Assembly: GCA_964538565.1 (NCBI GenBank)
Contig: CAZIGW010000264.1
Location: forward strand, 1-7,071
Length of the DNA stretch: 7,071 nt
Source: CAYVBN01 sp964538565
GTDB lineage: Bacteria > Pseudomonadota > Alphaproteobacteria > Rhizobiales > Xanthobacteraceae
Direction: 5' to 3'
Shown here: piece after piece, positions 1-6,105 of the stretch
Position numbering within the stretch: the stretch's first letter is position 1
Layout of the letters: each line of letters begins with the position of its first letter
Translations under genes and position numbers: made by a program
The notes under the pieces: model-generated
What the model saw: only the letters and a program-made list of their open reading frames with translations
What the model was told of the DNA's origin: nothing
Databases searched by the model: none

Positions 1-1
1 C

Positions 2-2710
2 GCGATGGCGGCGACGAAGGAGTCCATACCCGCGCCCGAGACCGCGCCGTCACCGGCCGCGGCCAGGCCCGTTGCGGCGCCGCCCGTTCCGGCGCCGTCC
101 GTCGCTCCGCCCGCCGGCGCGGGTCCGCCCGATGCGCCGTCCGCGCCGATGCCGATGCCAAGCCTCGCGGAGCGCGACGGCGAGGACATGAAGCCGTCGG
201 CGCTGCCGGATCCGGACGCGCCGATCAAGGTTTCGCTCGGCCGGCAGGGCGAAAATCTCCGCCTCCTCTTTCCGTTCCGGGCACCGACGTCGGCGGCCGT
301 GTTCCGCCGCGCCGACACGCTCTGGATCGTGTTCGACAGCGGGCTCAAGCTCGACCTCTCGGCCCTCAACGGCGACACCAGCCGCACGATCAAATCCGCG
401 ACCGTCACGCGCTCGCGCGAAGGCCAGGTGGTGCGGATCAAGCTCGAGCGGCCGCGGCTCACCAGCATGTCGTCCAGCGGATCGAGCTGGACGGTCACGA
501 TCGGCGACATCGTGCTCGATCCCACGAAGCCGCTGTCGGTCGACCGCAACGTCGTCGGCCCGCGCGCGACCGCGATCATTCCCTTCGACGATCCGAAGGT
601 GCTGCACCGGATCTTCGATCCCGACATCGGCGACACAATTCTGGTGATCACGGCGCTCGGGCCCGCGCGCGGATTCCTGAAGGCGCAGGACTTCGTTGAA
701 TTCCGCACGCTGATGTCCACGCACGGCATCGTGCTGCAGCCGATCGCGGACGATCTCAACGTCGAACTCGCCGCCGACAAGGTCGTGATCGGCCGGCCGA
801 GCGGCCTGATCCTGTCCTCGGGCGTGCAGAGCGTGCGCCGCGGCGGCACGAACTATCGTCCCATCGTGTTCGATCCGCAGCTCTGGGGCTTCGACCGGCA
901 GGCCAATTTCAGCGAGCGGCAGCGCAAGCTGATCCAGGCGGCGGCGGAGGCCCCGGAAACCAAGCGCCTCGCTCCGCGCCTCGAACTCGCGCGCTTCTAT
1001 CTCGCGCGCGAGATGTACGTGGAAGCCAAGGCGGTGCTCGACGTCGCCATGGCGGAGGAGCATCCGACGGCGGACGACGCGACGCCGCTCGTCCTCCACG
1101 CGGTCGCCAATCTGATGCTCGGCCGGCCCGACGATGCGCTCAAGGATCTCGCCAATCCGATCGTCGGCAATCAGCACGACGCGCCGCTCTGGCGCGCGGT
1201 GATCTTCGCCAGGCAGGGCAAGTGGCCGGTCGCCAACGAGGCCTTCAAGAAGGTCGAGGTGCTGGTCGGGACGCTGCCGGTCGAGCTGCAGCGCATCGCC
1301 CTGAAGGCGGCGGTGCGTTCGGCGATCGAGGTCGGCGACTTCGCCACGGCGGCGAGCCGGATGGACGAATTCGACACGCTCGGCGTGCCCCCCGACATGA
1401 AGCCGTCGATCGCGCTCCTCGCCGGCCGCATCGCCGAGGGGCTGGGGCGCACCGAGGACGCACTCTCGGGCTATCGCACGGCGGCCGATTCGTCGGACCG
1501 CCCGGCGGCTGCCGAAGGGCGCCTGCGCGAGATCGAGCTGCGCTACCGGCTGGGCGACCTGAAGCCGGCCGAGGTCATCGCCGAGCTCGAGACGCTCACC
1601 ACGATCTGGCGCGGCGACCAGACCGAGATCGAGGCGCTGCAGCTTCTCGCCCGCCTCTATACGGCGGAGGGCCGCTATCGCGACGCCTTCAACATCATGC
1701 ACACCGCGCTGCTGGCGCATCCCAATTCCGACATGACGCGGCGCATTCAGGAGGAGGCGGCGGCGAGCTTCGACAAGCTGTTTCTCGGCGGCAAGGGCGA
1801 CTCGATGCCGCCGATCGACGCGCTCAGCCTGTTCTACGATTTCCGCGAGCTGACGCCGATCGGCCGCCGCGGCGACGAGATGATCCGGCGGCTCGCCGAC
1901 CGCCTGGTCGCGGTCGATCTGCTCGACCAGGCAGCGGAATTGCTGCAGCACCAGGTCGACCATCGGCTGCAGGGAGCCGGGCGAGCGCAGGTCGCGACGC
2001 GCCTTGCGGTCATCTATCTGATGAACCGCAAACCGGATCGCGCGCTTGCGGCGCTGCGTTCAACCCAGACGGCGGAGCTCTCCAACGAACTGCGCGATCA
2101 GCGCCTGCTGCTCGAGGCGCGCGCGCTGTCCGATCTCGGCCGGCACGATCTTGCTCTCGAGGTCATCGCCAACATGCAGGGGCGGGAGGCGATCCGGCTG
2201 CGCTCCGACATTCTGTGGGCGGCCCGGCGGTGGCGCGAGGCGGCCGAGCAGATCGAGCTGCTCTACGGCGACCGCTGGCGGCAGTGGCAGCCGCTCAACG
2301 ATGCCGAGCGCGCCGACATCCTGCGCGCCGCCGTCGGCTATGCGCTCGGCGAGGACAAGCTCGGCCTCGATCGCTTCCGCGACAAGTACATGGCCAAGAT
2401 GGCGGAAGGGAACGACCGCCACGCGTTCGAAGTGGCGACGCAGCCGCTCGGCGCGAACGGGGACGAATTCCGCGAGATCGCCCACACGGTTGCCGCGGTC
2501 GACACGCTCGACGGCTTCCTGCGCGACATGCGGGCGCGCGATCCGGAGACCGGCGGGTCCGCGCCGCCGCCCGGCGCGAAGGACGATGCCGCACCCGAGG
2601 CGCCGGCGGCAAGCGGCCGCCAGTCGCGGCTCGAACCGGCGGGCCCCGATCGCGAAACGACCGGATCGGTGCGGCCGCGCTATCTCGTTCGCAGCATCGC
2701 GTCGCCCTGA
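2..2710 (+). CDS. Large TPR-like repeat protein beside flagellar genes, probably 5'-truncated
   Basis: I cannot name this protein. The first in-frame ATG is at 5, but the frame is open to the window edge and no ribosome binding site can be seen, so the true start is probably upstream; at least 901 residues are present (numbered from that ATG). Residues 1-60 are Pro/Ala-rich and look like a disordered linker. Residues about 73-170 alternate short hydrophobic strands (VSLGRQGENLRLLFPF, DTLWIVFDS, VVRIKLERP, WTVTIGD), a beta-rich pattern somewhat like AMIN-type envelope domains (inference). A mixed region follows to about 290. From about 305 to 830 the chain is helical with TPR-like pairs, for example LELARFYLAREMYVEAKAVL (326-345), LLARLYTAEGRYRDAFNI (547-564) and EARALSDLGRHDLALEVI (704-721). 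The last 60 residues are again Pro/Ala-rich. It converges on fliP. A scaffold or assembly role in the envelope or flagellum is possible but unproven. Confidence 0.82.
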   Translation, partial: AMAATKESIPAPETAPSPAAARPVAAPPVPAPSVAPPAGAGPPDAPSAPMPMPSLAERDGEDMKPSALPDPDAPIKVSLGRQGENLRLLFPFRAPTSAAVFRRADTLWIVFDSGLKLDLSALNGDTSRTIKSATVTRSREGQVVRIKLERPRLTSMSSSGSSWTVTIGDIVLDPTKPLSVDRNVVGPRATAIIPFDDPKVLHRIFDPDIGDTILVITALGPARGFLKAQDFVEFRTLMSTHGIVLQPIADDLNVELAADKVVIGRPSGLILSSGVQSVRRGGTNYRPIVFDPQLWGFDRQANFSERQRKLIQAAAEAPETKRLAPRLELARFYLAREMYVEAKAVLDVAMAEEHPTADDATPLVLHAVANLMLGRPDDALKDLANPIVGNQHDAPLWRAVIFARQGKWPVANEAFKKVEVLVGTLPVELQRIALKAAVRSAIEVGDFATAASRMDEFDTLGVPPDMKPSIALLAGRIAEGLGRTEDALSGYRTAADSSDRPAAAEGRLREIELRYRLGDLKPAEVIAELETLTTIWRGDQTEIEALQLLARLYTAEGRYRDAFNIMHTALLAHPNSDMTRRIQEEAAASFDKLFLGGKGDSMPPIDALSLFYDFRELTPIGRRGDEMIRRLADRLVAVDLLDQAAELLQHQVDHRLQGAGRAQVATRLAVIYLMNRKPDRALAALRSTQTAELSNELRDQRLLLEARALSDLGRHDLALEVIANMQGREAIRLRSDILWAARRWREAAEQIELLYGDRWRQWQPLNDAERADILRAAVGYALGEDKLGLDRFRDKYMAKMAEGNDRHAFEVATQPLGANGDEFREIAHTVAAVDTLDGFLRDMRARDPETGGSAPPPGAKDDAAPEAPAASGRQSRLEPAGPDRETTGSVRPRYLVRSIASP

Positions 2711-2724
2711 ACCGGCTCGGATCG

Positions 2725-2744
2725 CGATCGCACGAACGCGGTCG
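2725..2744 (+). terminator. Weak hairpin between the converging TPR gene and fliP
   Basis: The 39-base gap between the two stop codons holds CGATCGC (2725-2731) and GCGGTCG (2738-2744), which can pair as a 7-bp stem with one G-U pair and a 6-base loop in the plus-strand transcript. No T-tract follows, and the minus-strand transcript would have an A-C mismatch. It may slow read-through of the TPR transcript, but it is not a convincing intrinsic terminator. Confidence 0.22.
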
Positions 2745-2749
2745 GGCGT

Positions 2750-3511
2750 TCAGCCGCCGTAGCTCTGCACCAGGCTGCCCGCCACCAGGCTCCAGCCGTC
2801 CACCAGCACGAAGAAGATCAGCTTGAACGGCAGCGACACGACGACCGGCGGCAGCATCATCATGCCCATCGACATGAGAACCGACGCGACCACGAGATCG
2901 ATGATGAGGAAGGGGAGGAAGATCAGGAACCCGATCTCGAACGCGCGCCGCAGTTCCGAGATCATGAAGGCCGGCACCAGGATGCGCAGCGAGAGATCTT
3001 CCGCGCGCGCCGGACGCGGCTCGCGCGACAGATCCATGAACAGCTGCAGATCCTTTTCGCGCACGTTCTTGAGCATGAAGGCGCGGAACGGCTCGGACGA
3101 CCGGTCGAAGGCCTGCTCGGGCGTGATCTCGTTGTTGACCAGCGGGCGGATGCCGACGTCGTAGGCGCGCTGGAAGGCCGGACCCATCACGAACGCGGTG
3201 AGGAACAGCGCCAGCGAGATGATCACCGAGTTGGGCGGCGCCGTCGCGGTGCCGAGCGCGGTGCGCAGCAACGAGAGCACCACGACGATTCGCGTGAACG
3301 ACGTGACCATCACCAGAATCGACGGCGCCAGCGAAAGCACGGTCAGCAGCGCGATGAGCTGGATCACGCGCTCGGTGAGGCCCGCACCCTGGCCGAAATT
3401 GATGCTGATGTCCTGCGCCCCGGCAGGCGTCGCGACACCGAAGATCACCACCGCTACTCCAACCGCCACCGTCGCGAGACGGACACGGCGGCCGGACGCG
3501 GTGTCTGTCAC
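2750..3511 (-). CDS. fliP: Flagellar export gate protein FliP
   Basis: FliP is a core inner-membrane subunit of the flagellar type III export gate, where it assembles with FliR and FliQ. The 253-residue length fits the family. Residues 1-32 form a signal peptide (basic RRVR, hydrophobic core, ATPAGA before Q33), as expected because FliP is made with a cleaved leader. Family signatures are clear: LAPSILVMVTSFTRIVVVLS (61-80), the PPN at 92-94, the SELRRAFEIGFLIFLPFLII stretch (185-204), the Met-rich MSMGMMMLPP (213-222) matching the methionine gasket loop that seals the pore, and LPFKLIFFVLVDGW (227-240). The start is GTG at 3511, whose GTGA overlaps the fliO stop by 4 bases. Upstream there is only a weak GGGA, so translation is probably coupled to fliO. 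The gene is complete and ends 39 bases from the converging TPR gene. Confidence 0.97.
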   Translation of the reverse strand: MTDTASGRRVRLATVAVGVAVVIFGVATPAGAQDISINFGQGAGLTERVIQLIALLTVLSLAPSILVMVTSFTRIVVVLSLLRTALGTATAPPNSVIISLALFLTAFVMGPAFQRAYDVGIRPLVNNEITPEQAFDRSSEPFRAFMLKNVREKDLQLFMDLSREPRPARAEDLSLRILVPAFMISELRRAFEIGFLIFLPFLIIDLVVASVLMSMGMMMLPPVVVSLPFKLIFFVLVDGWSLVAGSLVQSYGG

Positions 3512-4587
3512 GATTTTCCCGCCGAGCGGCCGAGCAGGCTGGCCATTTCCTGTTCGAGGTTCTGGTAGACGCTGATCTGCGCCGGCTCGGCGTCCTTGCC
3601 GCGGGCGGCCTCCTTGCGCGCCGACTTGGCATCGTCGCCGTCCTTGTCGCGGGCGTTCCGGCCGGCCTTCGCGGTCTCGGCCGCGCCGTTGCGCTCGGCG
3701 GCCGCGGCCGGCACATCCTCCGCGGCGGGGGATTCGGCCGCCGGCGCCGGGCCCTTTGCCGGCGCCTCGGGGCCGCGCACCTCGCGCGGTCCGAGCGGCC
3801 GGCGCAAGGCGGCCTCAAGGCGCTGCGCCATCTCGGCGAGATTCTGGTCGGCCACGGCCGGTCCCGGTGCGGCGGATGCGGGCGGGGAGGCTGCGCGTGC
3901 CGGCTCCTCGGCCGGAACCGGGCGCGGCTTGGGCGGCGCGGCCTCGGGGCGCTTGTCCGGGCGCGGCGGTTCGGCCGTCAGGCCGGCGAGCGGATCGGTG
4001 ACGGGTGGATGGGTGACGGGTGGATGCGTGGGCGCTGCCTCCGGCTTCACGAACGGTTCGATTCGCGCCATCGGCTCGGCCCGGGGAACGGGCTCGACCT
4101 GCGTCGGCCAGGTGATCGCGTCTTCCTGCGGCAGGGAGCGGCCTGGCTCCTGCGGCAGGGCGCGGCCCGGGCGCGCCGGCGCTTCGGCCGGCCACGACAG
4201 GGCTTCGGCGATCGGAGCCGTGCGCGGATGCGGCTCGGCCACCGCGGCCGGCGCGCGAACCGCAGCGGGCTCGCGGGCCGAGACGGCGGGCTGCGCCCGC
4301 ACGATGTTGGTCTCGATGACGATGTCGCTCGGTCCGCCGATCATCAGCAGGTGCTCGACGTTGTCGCGTCGAATGAGCACGAGGCGCCGACGGCTGTCGA
4401 CCGTGGCGGCGTCGATGACGGCGAGGCGCGGCTGACGGCCGCGCGTCGTGGTCACGCCGAGGCGATCGACGCCGAATCGGCGCACCACGTAGGCGGCCGC
4501 TCCGATGAGTGCGAGCACCACCAGGAAGGCGATGAAGAAACGCAGGGCGAGCGGCATCTCGGTGCCGAACAGAGCTTCGAACATCAT
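3508..4587 (-). CDS. fliO: Flagellar biosynthesis protein FliO with long C-terminal tail
   Basis: FliO is a small membrane protein that helps FliP assemble into the export gate. The recognisable part is residues 1-97: a short N-terminus, one membrane segment (LRFFIAFLVVLALIGAAAYV, 15-34), then a basic stretch and the beta-rich FliO domain (RQPRLAVIDAATVDSRRRLV 51-70, VEHLLMIGGPSDIVIET 77-93). The remaining 260 residues are rich in Pro, Ala, Glu and Arg and look disordered, with a predicted-helical patch (DQNLAEMAQRLEAALRRP, 247-264), an acid/base-rich patch (305-333) and a final amphipathic segment (NLEQEMASLLGRS, 343-355). E. coli FliO is about 120 residues, so this is roughly three times longer. 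Two ATGs sit in a row: AGGAG at 4591-4595 is 3 bases from the first (4587) and 6 from the second (4584), so either may be used. It overlaps fliP by 4 bases and is transcribed away from flgB. Confidence 0.88.
   Translation of the reverse strand: MMFEALFGTEMPLALRFFIAFLVVLALIGAAAYVVRRFGVDRLGVTTTRGRQPRLAVIDAATVDSRRRLVLIRRDNVEHLLMIGGPSDIVIETNIVRAQPAVSAREPAAVRAPAAVAEPHPRTAPIAEALSWPAEAPARPGRALPQEPGRSLPQEDAITWPTQVEPVPRAEPMARIEPFVKPEAAPTHPPVTHPPVTDPLAGLTAEPPRPDKRPEAAPPKPRPVPAEEPARAASPPASAAPGPAVADQNLAEMAQRLEAALRRPLGPREVRGPEAPAKGPAPAAESPAAEDVPAAAAERNGAAETAKAGRNARDKDGDDAKSARKEAARGKDAEPAQISVYQNLEQEMASLLGRSAGKS
3998..4027. repeat. 15-bp tandem duplication inside fliO
   Basis: Two adjacent copies of GTGACGGGTGGATGG/C (3998-4012 and 4013-4027) differ at one base of 15. 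On the coding strand they give two THPPV-type units in the Pro-rich FliO tail (about residues 187-196). The repeat keeps frame, which is consistent with slippage growth of a disordered linker. Confidence 0.8.
4124..4171. repeat. 24-bp tandem duplication inside fliO
   Basis: Two adjacent 24-base units (4124-4147 and 4148-4171) share TCCTGCGGCAGGG and differ at three positions. In the FliO reading frame they encode GRALPQEP followed by GRSLPQED (about residues 141-156). Like the 15-bp repeat it is in frame and lies in the disordered tail. Confidence 0.8.
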
Positions 4588-4590
4588 GCT

Positions 4591-4595
4591 CTCCT
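4591..4595 (-). promoter_or_regulatory. fliO ribosome binding site
   Basis: AGGAG on the minus strand lies 3 bases before the ATG at 4587 and 6 bases before the ATG at 4584. The second spacing is closer to the usual optimum, so the second Met may be the main start. Confidence 0.6.
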
Positions 4596-4655
4596 GAGTT
4601 CCGTCGCTGGCCGCCGCGCTTGCGGTCGTGGCCCCGCCGAGGACCCCCGATGCAT

Positions 4656-4663
4656 ATGGTTAA
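4656..4663 (-). promoter_or_regulatory. CtrA-type TTAACCAT half-site facing fliOP
   Basis: The minus strand reads TTAACCAT here, one of the motif forms associated with the alphaproteobacterial cell-cycle and flagellar regulator CtrA. It lies 68 bases before the first fliO ATG. No second TTAA occurs at the 7-base spacing, so it is only a half-site. Assignment is by motif resemblance. Confidence 0.45.
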
Positions 4664-4693
4664 CGGCGACGGCAGGATTTGCCGCCCCGTATC

Positions 4694-4708
4694 CTAATAG
4701 TCTCTTAA
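4694..4708. promoter_or_regulatory. CtrA-like site CTAA-N7-TTAA
   Basis: CTAATAGTCTCTTAA matches the CtrA box TTAA-N7-TTAA at 7 of 8 defined positions with the exact 7-base spacing. It lies between the two divergent genes and could serve either promoter. Confidence 0.45.
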
Positions 4709-4734
4709 CACGGAAAGGCGGCGCGCCCCACCAA

Positions 4735-4773
4735 ATCCGCGCGGCGGATCATTTTATCCGGAAAGGGCGGATT
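4735..4773. repeat. Cluster of alternating ATCCG/CGGAT inverted repeats
   Basis: ATCCGC (4735-4740) and GCGGAT (4744-4749) form a 6-bp inverted repeat around GCG, then ATCCG (4756-4760) and CGGAT (4768-4772) form a second one. AATCCGC (4734-4740) is also an exact reverse complement of GCGGATT (4767-4773). The first copy sits at the midpoint of the divergent spacer. Protein binding is a guess from symmetry; no known operator is recognised. Confidence 0.35.
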
Positions 4774-4800
4774 AATGGCAAGCAACGCCCAGTCCCCCCG

Positions 4801-4819
4801 TTTACCGGCCATTAACCAT
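4801..4819 (+). promoter_or_regulatory. CtrA-like site TTTA-N7-TTAACCAT facing flgB
   Basis: TTTA (4801-4804), seven bases, then TTAACCAT (4812-4819) matches the CtrA box at 7 of 8 defined positions and extends into the TTAACCAT form. It ends 68 bases before the flgB ATG, so it could overlap the -35 region of the flgB operon promoter. CtrA control of early flagellar operons is established in Caulobacter; its action here is inferred. Confidence 0.5.
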
Positions 4820-4820
4820 G

Positions 4821-4862
4821 CACCCGGCAAAGTCTGCCTACCGGGTGGGGGGCGCCGCCCGG
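4821..4862 (+). promoter_or_regulatory. GC-rich palindrome with competing stems upstream of flgB
   Basis: CACCCGG (4821-4827) and CCGGGTG (4841-4847) are exact 7-bp arms around 13 bases, and GGCA (4826-4829) and TGCC (4835-4838) form an inner repeat. CCGGG (4841-4845) could instead pair with CCCGG at 4858-4862. It lies between the CtrA-like site and the flgB ribosome binding site, so it may be a DNA operator or a leader RNA structure. CCCGGCAAAGTCTGCC loosely recalls, from memory, the GC-rich ftr elements bound by FlbD in Caulobacter; this is unverified. Confidence 0.35.
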
Positions 4863-4887
4863 CGACTCGGAACCACGAGGAGCCGCC

Positions 4888-5289
4888 ATGGCGATTTCCG
4901 ACATTCCCATCTTCTCGATGCTGCGCACCCGGATGCAGTGGAGCCAGGAACGGCAGCGGCTTCTGGCCGAGAACGTGGCCAATGCGGACACCCCGAACTA
5001 CCGGCCGAGGGATCTGAGTCCGTTGCGGTTCGATCCCGGCGGTCCGCCGCCGGTGGCTCCGTTGGTGCTGGCGCAGACCGCTCCCGGCCACATCGCCGGC
5101 AGCATCGCCGGGTCAACGCAATTCCCGAGCAACGCCCGCGGCGGCTACGAGATACGCCCGGCCGGCAACGCGGTCAATCTCGAGGACGAGATGATGAAGG
5201 TCGCCTCGAACCAGATGGACTATCAGGCCGCCACCGCCCTCTACAGCCGCAGCCTCGGCCTCCTCAAGACGGCGCTGGGCGTGAAGTAA
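4888..5289 (+). CDS. flgB: Flagellar proximal rod protein FlgB
   Basis: FlgB is exported through the flagellar secretion system and forms part of the proximal rod, next to FliE and FlgC. The 133-residue length is typical. The N-terminal helix ends in the rod/hook family signature LLAENVANADTPNYRPRDL (25-43), and the C-terminal helix (NLEDEMMKVASNQMDYQAAT, 97-116, then ALYSRSLGLLKTALG) is typical of the family. The middle (44-90) is Pro/Gly-rich and variable, as expected. There is no cleaved signal peptide. The ATG at 4888 is supported by GAGGAG at 4877-4882, 5 bases upstream. It is the first gene of the plus-strand operon and is followed after 15 bases by flgC. Expression is probably driven from the divergent region with CtrA-like motifs. 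Confidence 0.96.
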   Translation: MAISDIPIFSMLRTRMQWSQERQRLLAENVANADTPNYRPRDLSPLRFDPGGPPPVAPLVLAQTAPGHIAGSIAGSTQFPSNARGGYEIRPAGNAVNLEDEMMKVASNQMDYQAATALYSRSLGLLKTALGVK

Positions 5290-5304
5290 CCGGAGGGCCC
5301 GCTG

Positions 5305-5715
5305 ATGGTTTTCGTCAAGTCGATAGCGATCGCGGCGTCCGGCCTGCGCGCGCAGGCCGGACGCATGCGGGTGATCGCCGAGAACATCGCCAACGCCGAT
5401 TCGACGGCACAGACGCCGGGCGGGGATCCCTACCGCCGGCGCATCCCGACCTTCCGGGCGGAAATCGACCGCGTGCTCGACGCGAGGGTCGTGACGCTCG
5501 GCCCGGTGCGGCCGGATACGACGGATTTCCACATCAGGCACGAACCCGGCAATCCGGCCGCCGACGCGGCCGGCAACGTGAAATACCCGAACGTCAATCC
5601 GCTGATCGAAATGACCGACATGCGCGACGCGCAGCGCTCCTACGAAGCCAACGTCAACGTCATCAGTGCCACGCGCCGCATGATCCAGCGCACGCTCGAC
5701 ATCCTGCGCGGCTGA
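5305..5715 (+). CDS. flgC: Flagellar proximal rod protein FlgC
   Basis: FlgC is the second proximal rod subunit, exported by the flagellar gate. The 136-residue product shows the N-terminal helix SIAIAASGLRAQAGRMRVIA (6-25) with ENIANADS (26-33), the conserved region HEPGNPAADAAGNVKYPNVN (79-98) and the C-terminal helix IEMTDMRDAQRSYEANVNVI (101-120). These are strong FlgC family signatures, and length and termini look complete. The ATG at 5305 follows GGAGG (5292-5296) by 8 bases. It lies 15 bases after flgB and 17 bases before fliE, so the three are almost certainly one transcript. Confidence 0.97.
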   Translation: MVFVKSIAIAASGLRAQAGRMRVIAENIANADSTAQTPGGDPYRRRIPTFRAEIDRVLDARVVTLGPVRPDTTDFHIRHEPGNPAADAAGNVKYPNVNPLIEMTDMRDAQRSYEANVNVISATRRMIQRTLDILRG

Positions 5716-5717
5716 TC

Positions 5718-5723
5718 AGGAGG
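5718..5723 (+). promoter_or_regulatory. fliE ribosome binding site
   Basis: A full AGGAGG lies 9 bases before the ATG at 5733. It fixes the start of fliE, whose reading frame stays open far upstream through flgB and flgC. Confidence 0.8.
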
Positions 5724-5732
5724 GAAGGGACT

Positions 5733-6059
5733 ATGGCGACTCCAGGAATTGCGGCCGGCGCTTATGCGCGACTCGCCGCCCTCGGCAATCCGACGGCCTC
5801 CCTCGCCAAGACCATCGGCGAGACGGGTGACGCCGCCTCCGGACCCACCTTCAGCGCGCTGCTCAAGGACGCCGTCAACTCGGTCGTCGATGCGGGACGC
5901 AAGTCGGATGCCCAGGCGCAGGCGATGGCGGCCGGCAAGGCCAACATCGTCGACGTGGTCACCGCCGTCTCCGAAACCGAGGTCGCGATCGACGCGGTCG
6001 TCTCGGTGCGCGACAAGGTGATCCAGGCCTACGAAGAGATCATGCGGATGTCGATCTGA
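5733..6059 (+). CDS. fliE: Flagellar MS-ring/rod junction protein FliE
   Basis: FliE is an early export substrate that links the MS-ring and export gate to the proximal rod. The product is 108 residues, the usual size. The N-terminal 35 residues are variable; then comes TFSALLKDAVNSVVDAGRKS (39-58), and the conserved C-terminal pair of helices: GKANIVDVVTAVSETEVAID (68-87) and VVSVRDKVIQAYEEIMRMSI (89-108), a hallmark FliE ending. The frame remains open back to 4818, but that part is the shadow of flgB and flgC: it is Arg-rich, and the AGGAGG at 5718-5723 and homology both mark 5733 as the start. It sits between flgC (17 bases) and fliQ (46 bases). Confidence 0.96.
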   Translation: MATPGIAAGAYARLAALGNPTASLAKTIGETGDAASGPTFSALLKDAVNSVVDAGRKSDAQAQAMAAGKANIVDVVTAVSETEVAIDAVVSVRDKVIQAYEEIMRMSI

Positions 6060-6061
6060 CC

Positions 6062-6079
6062 CGCCGGCCACGACCGGCG
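6062..6079 (+). repeat. Small hairpin between fliE and fliQ
   Basis: CGCCGG (6062-6067) and CCGGCG (6074-6079) can form a 6-bp stem with a 6-base loop just after the fliE stop. No T-run follows, so termination is unlikely; it might affect transcript processing or stability. Confidence 0.3.
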
Positions 6080-6105
6080 AAACCGCAGACCAACGGGGAG
6101 ACTGA

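Larger units (their letters stand above)
4588..4887. promoter_or_regulatory. Divergent control region between fliO and flgB
   Basis: These 300 bases separate the fliO and flgB start codons and contain no convincing gene. The middle (about 4650-4820) is clearly more AT-rich than the coding DNA on either side. All four TTAA tetramers I could find by eye in the window lie here (4660, 4705, 4772, 4812), together with two TTAACCAT motifs in opposite orientation and several inverted repeats. Promoters for both flagellar arms should lie here. I found no good sigma-54 (GG-N10-GC) element on either strand and did not define -10 boxes with confidence. Confidence 0.8.

Noticed and set aside
50..1963. 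637-codon open frame on the minus strand
   Set aside because: It lies wholly antisense to the TPR gene, is rich in Arg/His/Asp with no recognisable domain, and has the composition expected from the opposite strand of high-GC coding DNA.
1222..2826. 534-codon plus-strand open frame
   Set aside because: Extremely Arg/Ala/Gly-rich shadow of the TPR gene in another frame; no family signature and it runs past the real gene end into fliP.
2295..3818. 507-codon minus-strand open frame
   Set aside because: Out-of-frame shadow across fliP and fliO, full of Arg/Pro; the real products in this interval have clear FliP and FliO signatures.
3596..4435. Plus-strand open frames antisense to fliO (also 4009-4815)
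   Set aside because: Ser/Gly/Arg-rich low-complexity translations produced by the Pro/Ala-rich fliO tail read backwards; no ribosome binding site or domain.
4679..4697. Minus-strand GG-N10-GC arrangement facing fliO
   Set aside because: Spacing is right but the surrounding bases match the sigma-54 consensus poorly, so it is likely chance.
4774..4840. Possible sigma-54 promoters (TGGCAAGCAACGC and CCGGCAAAGTCTGC)
   Set aside because: The GG and GC pairs are separated by 8 bases instead of the required 10.
4818..5732. N-terminal extension of fliE to give a 413-residue protein
   Set aside because: The extension overlaps flgB and flgC in another frame and is Arg-rich; AGGAGG at 5718-5723 and family length fix the start at 5733.
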